Shown here piece by piece: positions 41,101 through 50,100 of a stretch of DNA of 50,327 nucleotides. The position numbers and the translations under genes are program-made. A model generated the notes under the pieces. That model ran no database searches. It was given only the letters and a program-made list of their open reading frames with translations, and was not told where the DNA came from. Position 1 is the first letter of the stretch. Each line of letters begins with the position of its first letter. The stretch is from an uncultured Coriobacteriia bacterium (GTDB lineage Bacteria > Actinomycetota > Coriobacteriia > Coriobacteriales > QAMH01). Location of the stretch: NCBI GenBank assembly GCA_948466335.1, contig CAOKAE010000012.1, positions 1 through 50,327 on the forward strand, written 5' to 3'.

Positions 41101-44100
41101 GAAGGCCTGGGAGGGGCCGGCGTTGCCGGTCCAGGTACCGGTGGCGGTGCCGTTGGTGCCCAGGTCGTAGGTGATGTCGTAGGGGATGCGGTTGTAGTAG
41201 ACGATCAGCTCGGTGGTGCCGTTGGCCTTGACGAAGGCGCGCAGCAGCTCACCGGTGATGCCGGTGACGAACTTGAGGCCGTAGTACCTGCCGGTCGTGG
41301 TGTCGAGCAGGTGCGCGTAGGCGGGGTTGCTCGGATCGGTCACGTCGGCAGTGCCCTCGGACTCGATGTCCGTGAACTTGCTGGAGGTCAGCTTGTTGTA
41401 GCCCGTGCCGCTGATGTCCTGAACCATGTAAGTAATGGTGTACTCGGTAGCCGCGGGGGCGAACAGAGCGTAGTAGGTCACGGGCAGCCAGCCGCCGTCG
41501 GGACGATGCGGAGCGATCTTGGAGCTCCTGATGATCGTGCCGTCGAGCGAGTTGGTGACCCAGGCGTTGACCAGGTCGGTGGGCAGCGGGATGGTGCACT
41601 CGGCGTCGAGGTACCAGCCCACGAACTTGTAACCGGGCTTGGCCGTGGCGGTGGAGCCGGCGGCGACGGCCTTGTTCGGGTCGGTGATGGGCTCGCCGAA
41701 GCTGGACAGCGTACCGCGGACGGTGGTGCTGCCGGACGGCGTGCCGATGGCGTAGTTGATCTTGAGGCCGTCGAAGCTCCACACCGGGACGAAGACCACG
41801 GAGTGGGCGGGCATCTTGAAGGTGCCCGTGTAAGCCTGAGCGGAGAGCTCGCCGGCCTGGATGACACCGTCGCCGTTGGCGTCGGTCCAGATCTTCCAGC
41901 CCTCGAGCGTGTAGTTGTCGCGGGTGATGTCGCCGGCGGTGAGCAGCGTCACGACCTGGTCGGTACGCGGCTTGGGGGCGACGGCGTAGTCACCGGTGGT
42001 GCCGGCGGTGCCGGGGATGCCGGAAGGCGTCCAGGTGCCGGTCTCGCCGGGCATGCCGAGGGAGAAGATCAGATCCTGCTCCAGGGCCTCCCAGATGGCG
42101 ACGAACTCGACGTTGCTGCGGACCTCGAAGTCCAGGGTACCGGCGGTACCACGCAGCGAGGAGGTGTCGTAACCGGCGCCGCTCGGGGCGATCCAGTAGT
42201 AATTGGTGCCGTTGATGGACCAGGTCCAACCCACGAAGCGGTAGCCGGCGGCCGCGGGAGCGTTCTGCGTGCGGTCGACGCCGCCGATCATGAGCGGGAT
42301 CGTGTTGACGTTGGGGTTACCGGACACCTCGTCGTCGGCCACGATGGTGCTCGTGAAGCCGGTGCCGCCATGGTTGTTGGGACCATTACCCGGGCCGTAG
42401 CTCACGAAGAAGGTCTGGGCCCAGATGGCGGTGAAGGTGGTGTCGCAGTTGATGATGACGCTGTCGGGATCCTGCGTCGTGTAGGTCACGCCGTCGGCGC
42501 CCACGTAGCTCCAGCCCGCGAAGACGAAGTCGTAGTCGGGGGTGACGGTGATGTTCTTGGAGCTGCCCGTGGAGCTGGCGTCGAGCAGGTTCTTGCCGTG
42601 GCTCACGGTGAAGGGCATCGAGGAGCCCGGCTTGACGGCGACGGTACCGCCCATGCCCGGCGTGGAGTCGGAGCGGAAGGCGACGTTGTGGCCGTTGCGC
42701 GACCAGACACCCACGATGGTGACGGGGCCGTCGGGCATGGTGAAGTTGGCACCGTTGGCGTAGGTCTTGGTGACGGCCGTGGTGGAGCCCTTCTCGGTGT
42801 AGCTCACGGTCCAGCTGAAGGTCCAGCCGTCGTTGGCGGGCATCGTCGGGATGACGAGCGGCATGCCGTACTTCTGCTCGGTCGACGAGGAGGTGATGCC
42901 CGTGGAGGGATAGACCGGGACCGGCAGGGTCTCGGGGGCGTCAGCGCCCGGGGCGGCCGGGGTGACCGTCACGTTGTAGGCGTTGCGCACGTAGTAGAGC
43001 TTGAGCACCTTGCCGGGAACCAGCGGATCGATGGTCTCGATGGAGCCGGTGACACCCGGAGTATAGGTGAAGCCCTTGATGTTCTTCTTCATGGCGTCGG
43101 TGACGACGACGGTGGAGTTCTCCTCGCCGCTGCCGTTGCCGTTGGGAGCCAGGGTGGGATCCTGGGCGTAGGTGCCGTCAAGCTGCTCGAGCCAGTACTC
43201 GATGGTGTAGTCGATCTGACCCAGCGGCGTGAAGCGGGCCTCGTAGGTGCCGCTCGTGAAGGTGTCGCCGGTCTTGACGACGGTGAGCGTCGCACCGGAG
43301 GTGACCAGGACGCCGTCCTTGTACCAGCCGATGAACTTGTAACCGGCGTTGGCGGTGGCCGTCACGGCGTGGGGCGTACCGGACACGGCGTTGATGTCCT
43401 CGTAGGCGGAGCCGTGGTTGGGCACGTTGATGACGTTGTCGGCGCTCTTGGCGGTACCGCCGGTCTGCGTGGTGTAGGTGATGCGGACCTGGTCGGCCTC
43501 CCACTTGGCACGCAGGGTCACGGACGTCAGGGTGTCGTCACCCAGCGCGATGGCGGAGAACTTGGCGCCGGCGGGCACGTCAACCCAGCTGCCGGAGGCG
43601 TTCTTGTACTGCCACTTGGGCGGGTAGTAGCCCTCCCAGACGGGAACGTCGGAGCCCGTGGGCGTCAGGTTGGTAGAGTTCCAGCCCACGTTCTTGTCGG
43701 CGGGCTTGACGACGGTGGAGGGAGCCGGGTTGCCAAAGGCATCGGAACCCAGGTCGTACTTGACGGTGAACTGCTTCTCGACCCAGTAGACCACGAAGGT
43801 GACCTTGGCGCCGGAGACGACGTCAGCGGCGATGGAGGTGGTCTTGGTGTCGGGACGGCCGGCACCGGCAGGCCAGTTGACGACCTGGTAGACGTAGCCC
43901 TTGAGCAGAGCGTTGCGGTTGGTGCCGTCGGGACGCTCGAACTCGGCGATGTAGTCATGGGTGTTGAGGTTGGTGATGTCGGCGATCTGACCCGGGGTCA
44001 TGTAACCCGTGACGCTGCCGACCTGCTTGATACCGTTGGGATCAAGGGTACCCGGCGTGTTGGTCATGAAGTCGACCGTGTTGAACTGGATCTCGAAGAT

Positions 44101-47100
44101 CGCGTTCTTGATGAGGTCGGCGGTCAGGATGAAGGTCGCACCGTCGGCAGGCGTCGGCGTGCCGTCAAAGGCGGAGACGTTGAGCTTGCCGTCGGACTTG
44201 AGCCAGGTCTGCTGCGTGCCGCCAGCCGGCGTGTACTTCCAGCCATTGAGGAAGGCCGAACCGTCGGACACGGCGTAGTCGAAGTAGTCGATCTGGTCGT
44301 TCCAGGTCAGGCCGCTGATGGGCGTACGCAGGTCAGCGCCCTTGTCGTCCACGAAGCGGACGGTGAAGCTCTTCTGGTCCCAGATACCGTAGAGGGTGAT
44401 CTCGGTCCTGGTGTTGTCCGTGGTACCGAAGAGGCTCTGGTACAGGGCGGAGAACACGGTGGAGTTGTTGACGGTCATGCCAGTGTTGGCCGTCGTGGAG
44501 CTCCACTTGATGAAGTCGTAACCGGGGACGGTGAGGGTCTCGAAGCCGGAGGCCAGGAGGTTTGCCTGCGTCCAGGTCACGGTCTTGTCGGCGATGGCGG
44601 GGCTGGTGCCCTCGGGGTAACGCGCGTTGTAGTGGATCGTGTAGGACTTCTCGTTCCACTTGGCGAACAGCGTGAGCTCGGCGGTGCCGTCGGCATTGAC
44701 GGTCTTGCCCGCGGCGGCCAGCGCCTCGGCATAGGTCATAGTATTAGTGAGCTTCGAGGCAGCGGAGAAGTCGGCCTTCGCGTACCAGCCGTCGAAGTCG
44801 TAACCCTGCTTGGAGACGTTCTTGGCGTCGTTGCTCATGATGGTGTTGATCACGGCGGTCCAGCTCACGGACTGGTTGGCGGGATGGGGCGTGCCGCCGT
44901 TCTCGTTGTAGATGATGGTGTAACCGGTGCGCTCTTCCCACGTGGCGGTGAACACCATGCCAGGGCCCGTGATCTTGAGGGCCTCGAGGGTGGCGTTGGA
45001 GTAGGTCTTGCCGTTCTGGTCGACCCACTGCTTGAACACGTAGCCCGTGGCCGGCGTGGTGCCGGGGCGCGCAGAGCCAACCGCGTTGTTATAGGTGATC
45101 TTGGCGCTCTTGTCGGCGGTGGTGCCGTCGCTCCAGGTGCCATGGTCGCCCACCTTGAAGGTGATGTCATACTGCTCGGCCTCGAACTTGGCGTAGTAGG
45201 TGGCGGTGGCGTAGACGCCGCCGGTCTTCTGCGGCTTGAGGGTGTTGTCAGCCGAGACCCAGGAGGCAGGCACGGGGTTGGTGCCGGCCGCGTCGGTGAA
45301 CCAGCCAAGGAACTTGTGGCCGGTGCCAGCCGTCGGCTTGGAGCCGGCGGGCGTGCCCGAGACCATGCCGAAGCTCGTGCCCTCGTTGTTCTTGGAGAGC
45401 GTGCCCATGGAGGCCGAGCCCGTGGCGGTGGTGTAGGTGATGGTGACGAGCTTCTCGCGGAACACGGGGTACAGCGTGACGCCGTAGCCAAAGTCCACGC
45501 CGGCCATGTTGTAGAGGGTCGGGTTCTTGGTACCCGGCGTCATGGTGAAGCTCGTGGTGTAGAGCGTGCTCGTGCCCTCCTTGTAGGTGGCGTCGAGAGT
45601 CCAGCCCAGCAGCTCGTAGGCGCTCGGGTTGGTGGTCATCTTGTAGGTGGCATCCTTGGGCAGCGTCACGCTCTGGCCGGTCTTGGCGGTCACGTCGGTG
45701 GCGCCGGTGCCGGTCAGGCCGCTCATGTTGGCCACGTTGTTGTCGAAGTGCAGCTGCTGGGTCGTCTCGACGTAGACGGCCTCGAACTCGTAGGACATGT
45801 TCACGACGGTGGGCATGTTGGCGCCACCGGTGCGCACGAAGGTGCCGGCGTTGTAGTAGCCCTCGACGGTGCCCGTGGAGCCATCGTCGGCCGTGAACTT
45901 CCAGCCCGTGAACTTGTAGCCGGGCTTGGCCTTCGGGTTGCTGGCGTTGCGGTCGCCGGCCGGGTCGAAGGCGCCGCCGTACTGCGGCAGGTTGATGCCG
46001 GCCTGGAGATTCACGTAACGGGTACCGGGCTGGGTCACGACGCCAGAAGTCACGCTACCGTTGACCTCGGTGAAGCCGCCGGTGCTCGGTGACGTGTAAA
46101 CGACGGAGAGCGTCTTGCCCCAGCGGGCGATCATGACGGCATGGCCGTTGCAGGTCCACGGCGTGGACACGGTGCCATCGGTACCCAGCAGCGCAGCGGA
46201 GGAGATGATGCCCATGTTGGTGCCCGTGGACTCGCTGCCACTCGTGGTGCAGTTCTCGTGGACCTCCCAGCCGAGGAAGTAATAACCCACCTTGGCGGTG
46301 GTCGTGGGAACGGCCGACAGCTGGTCACCGAAGTCGAGGCTATAGCTGGTCGTGCCGCTCAGGGTACCCTGGGAGGTGTTGGAGTTCTTGAAGGTGACGT
46401 TGAACTTGTTCTTGGCCCACACGCCCTCGATGGCGACGGCGTTGTTGGGCATGGTGAAGCTGTTGGAGCTGATGGTGACGCCGCCGGAGACGACCTTCCA
46501 CCCGGTGAAGGTATAGCCGGTCACGGTGGCGGGGACGGTCAGGTTGACGGTGGCACCGTACTTGACATCCTGGCTGGCGGGCGTATAGACGACGCCGGCG
46601 GGAACGTCGCCGCTGTAGCTCACCTGGACCTTGTTGACGTTGCGCTTGAAGTAGAGCTTGATCACGTTGCCCGCGGGCGTGCCGCCGATGGTGATGGACT
46701 TGGCGGTACCGGTCTTGGCATCGTCGTAGGTGAAGCCCGTGAAGGACTTGCGCACGATGGTGATGGTGGTGCCCGCGGTGCCGGCGGTGGTGCCGGCCGT
46801 GACGACATAGCCAAAGGGAGCGGTGTCGCTCGTGGTGGCGCTGCCGTTGATGGTGTAGGTGGTGTCGCTGTTCACGTCCTGGAAGTAGTACTCCACGGTG
46901 AAGCCGATGCCCTTGGGGCTCACGGTCAGGTAGTAGTCGGCCGTGGTGTACAGGCCACCGGTCTTGGGGACGGTCAGCTTGCCGCCGGCGCCGATGTTGG
47001 CGGCGGCCACGGCGGTGCCGCTATAGGCGCCCACGGCCCACTTGGAGCCGCTCGTGGCGGAGTACTCGTGGTTGGAGTCGATGACCGGCGTGACACCACC

Positions 47101-50100
47101 GGAGATGTTACGGCCGCTGATGGGCGTGGTGGCCGTGGCGCTCGCGTAGATGGCGCCGGTGGCCGCGCCCACGTAGAGGATGGTGCCGTCGGTGTAGCCG
47201 GCACCGGCAAACTGCAGCGTGGAGTAGTTGTCGCTGTAGAAGCGGATCTGGACCTTGTTCTCCTCCCACTGGGCGTAGAGCGGAAGCGTGGCACCGCTCG
47301 CGACACCGGAGAGGTTGAAGATGGCGTTCACGGCGTTGCCGCTCGTGACGACCTTGCCGCTGCCGTCGGCGGCGGTGTTCCAGCCCTTGAAGGTGTAGCC
47401 GCTACGGCTGGGGTTGGAGGTGGGGACGTTGACCGTGGTGGTAGGCTGCACGTTGGCGGTGGTGGTGTTGGGCGAACCGCCGTTGGCGTTCCACTGGATA
47501 GTATAGGTGTAGGGGTTCCAGATGGCGGTCAGCACGGCCGTGCCCTTGAGGGTGCCGGCAGCCGAGTCGCCCGACCAGACGATCTTGAAGTTGGCAACGG
47601 CCACGGAGGCGCCGGCGGCGGCAACGGTGGCGTTGGCGTTGCTGGCGTTGGTGTAGGACCAGCCGCCATGGTTGAAGCCGGTACGCGTGTAGACGGTGCT
47701 GCCGGCGGGAACGGCGAGGTTGGAGCCGTAGTTGGCGCTCATGGTGTAGGGGTCGGGCGTCTTGAGCGACGTGACGTCGGTGGCGCCCTTCTCGAAGGTG
47801 AAGGTGACCGGGGCGGCGTTCCACTTGGCGTAGAGCGTCTTGCTCGAGGTCAGGTTGTTGAAGACAGCGCCGGCCTGGTAGACGGTGCCGGTGCCGGCGG
47901 CGTTCTCGGTCCAACCGGCGAAGTTATAACCCACGCGGGTGGGGTTGGTCACGTTGGTGGGAATGGTGAAGGAGCCACCATTGAGGATGTTGCTCGTGGT
48001 GTCAACGCCCGTGGTGCCCTTGTACTGGCCGCCGTTGGGGTTGAGGGTGAAGGTCACGCGGTCCTTCTCGGTCCACTTGGCGTAGAGCTTGATAGTGGTG
48101 GTGGACTCGTTGGCCTGACCGGCCTTCTGGGCGTCGAGCCAGAGCTGGTTGAAGCCCTTAGCGGCGCTGAACTGCGTGCCGGTGCCGCTGCCGTTGGAAT
48201 CCTTCTGCAGGAACCAGCCACCAAAGGTGTAACCGGTCTTGGTGGGAGCGGTGGGCAGGGTGATCTGGGCGGTCCAGTTCTTGTTGGACTGCGTGTTGTA
48301 GGCGGTGCCGTCACTGGCACCGGAAGACTTGTCGTAGAAGACGGCGGAAAAGCCCGTACGCTCGGTCCACTGTGCGTAGAAGACCGTGGCGGTGGTGATG
48401 TTGCCCGTCTTGCCACCGGCGGCGTAGGTGGTGCCGGTGTTGGCGATCTTCCAGCCCGCAAAGGTGTAGCCCATGACGGACGGGGTGGTGGTGGGCAGGG
48501 TGTAGGGCGTGTTATAGGTGACGGTGGTGGAGCCGGGCAGACCGGTGACGCTCGTCACGGCACCCGACGGGGTGTTCGCGTTGAAGCTGATGGCGGGGTT
48601 CGTGGCCCACTGCGCATACAGCGTGGTGTTGGCGTTGACGGTGAAGCTGGCACCGGGGGCGTAGGCCGTGCCGCTGCCGTTGGCCGCCGTGTTCCAGCCC
48701 TGGAAGACCGCGCCGGTCTTGGTGAAGGTGTTGGCGGCAACCGTGTAACTGCTGCCGGCGGCCACCGTGGAAGAGGCCGGGGCGCTGCCGCTCGTGGAGC
48801 CATTGCCGTTGTAGCTCACGGTGTACATGGCCGTCCACTTGGCGTAGAGGTTGACGTTGGCGGTCACGTTGTTGATCGTGGCGCCCTTGGCATAGGTCAC
48901 GGCACCCGCGGCGGTGGTGGCCCAACCGTCGAAGCGGTAGCCCGTCAGCGTCGGGGTGTTGTTGGAGATGGTGTAGTTGCTGCCGTGGTTGACCTTGCCG
49001 TTGGCAGGCCAGCTGCCGGGGTTGGCCGTCACGCCGGACGGCTTGTTGTAGTTATAGGTGACGGTGTACTCGTTGGGCTTCCACACGGCATAGAGGGTGT
49101 AGTTGCCCCCGTCGGCCGGCGTGCCGTTTCCATCTATATTAGTGAGGGCGGCGCCAACGGCGTAATCGGCCGTGTTCGCATCGGAGGTCGTGGCCCAACC
49201 CAGGAAGGTGTGACCGGTCTTGGCCCAACCCGTGGGCATGGCCTCGGCAGTGGCAGCAAGATTGTCATAGGTGACAGTCTTATTGGAGCCAGAGGTAGCA
49301 CCGTTAGTGTTGTAAGTGACGTCAAAAGAAACAGTAACCTCATCAGCTTTGGAAATCCATCTAGCTCCCGAATTGTAGGCTTCATTATAGTCCTCTGTAG
49401 ACGTCCTAATGTTATGGAGGTGATCCACAAGGTCACCCAGGGTATACGTTGCCCTACTTTTATCCAGAGGATTGGAGAACGAAGTATCCGTGGCAGCATA
49501 GAACTTGAATGGATCAGTGAGTCTGTAGCCTGTGGGGACGTTAGCAGAGCTGGGTATCGTGATTTCCTGATCCCAAGTAAATTGACCAGACATGCTATCT
49601 ATCGGCTTGTTATCCATATCAATAAACTCAACAGACTTGCCCGCAGGGGGAGCCCAGATGCAATAGATATGGAAATCAGTCATCATGGCATTATTGATTT
49701 GCGTAGAGAACCTCTTGAGGTTACCGTTGTTCTGCATAACCGCACCATAAGTAGTAGTGGTAGTTCCACCCATAGTTCTCGTCATCGTAAAGGTCATGAA
49801 CCAGTTCTTGATTTGCATACCATAACGCTTAGGTCTGTCGTATGTAGCAGCCAACGCAGTAAGGTCAGTTCCAGTGACAGAATCACCAGCACGGACAAGG
49901 AACTTGCCAGTAGAACTATAGATAGGATCCAGCCTATTGCCAACGGTAATGTCCGGAGTCCTTGGAGTGCTCTGAGCACCAGCCACAGGAGCAGAGAACG
50001 AATCAAAGAAATGAATCGTAATAGTATCTCCGGCCTTTTGCGGCTCGAGGTCCGTATAACGCACGGGCCCATAGACTTCATCAGCACTCGGCTGCAGGTA

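Noticed and set aside
37582-46092. 2,836-codon open frame on the plus strand opposite the adhesin genes
   Set aside because: It is antisense to InlB-repeat genes with strong GC-ending codon use, which rarely produces stops on the other strand. Its protein is low-complexity and Gly/Val/Asp/Arg-rich, has no recognisable domain and no ribosome-binding site.
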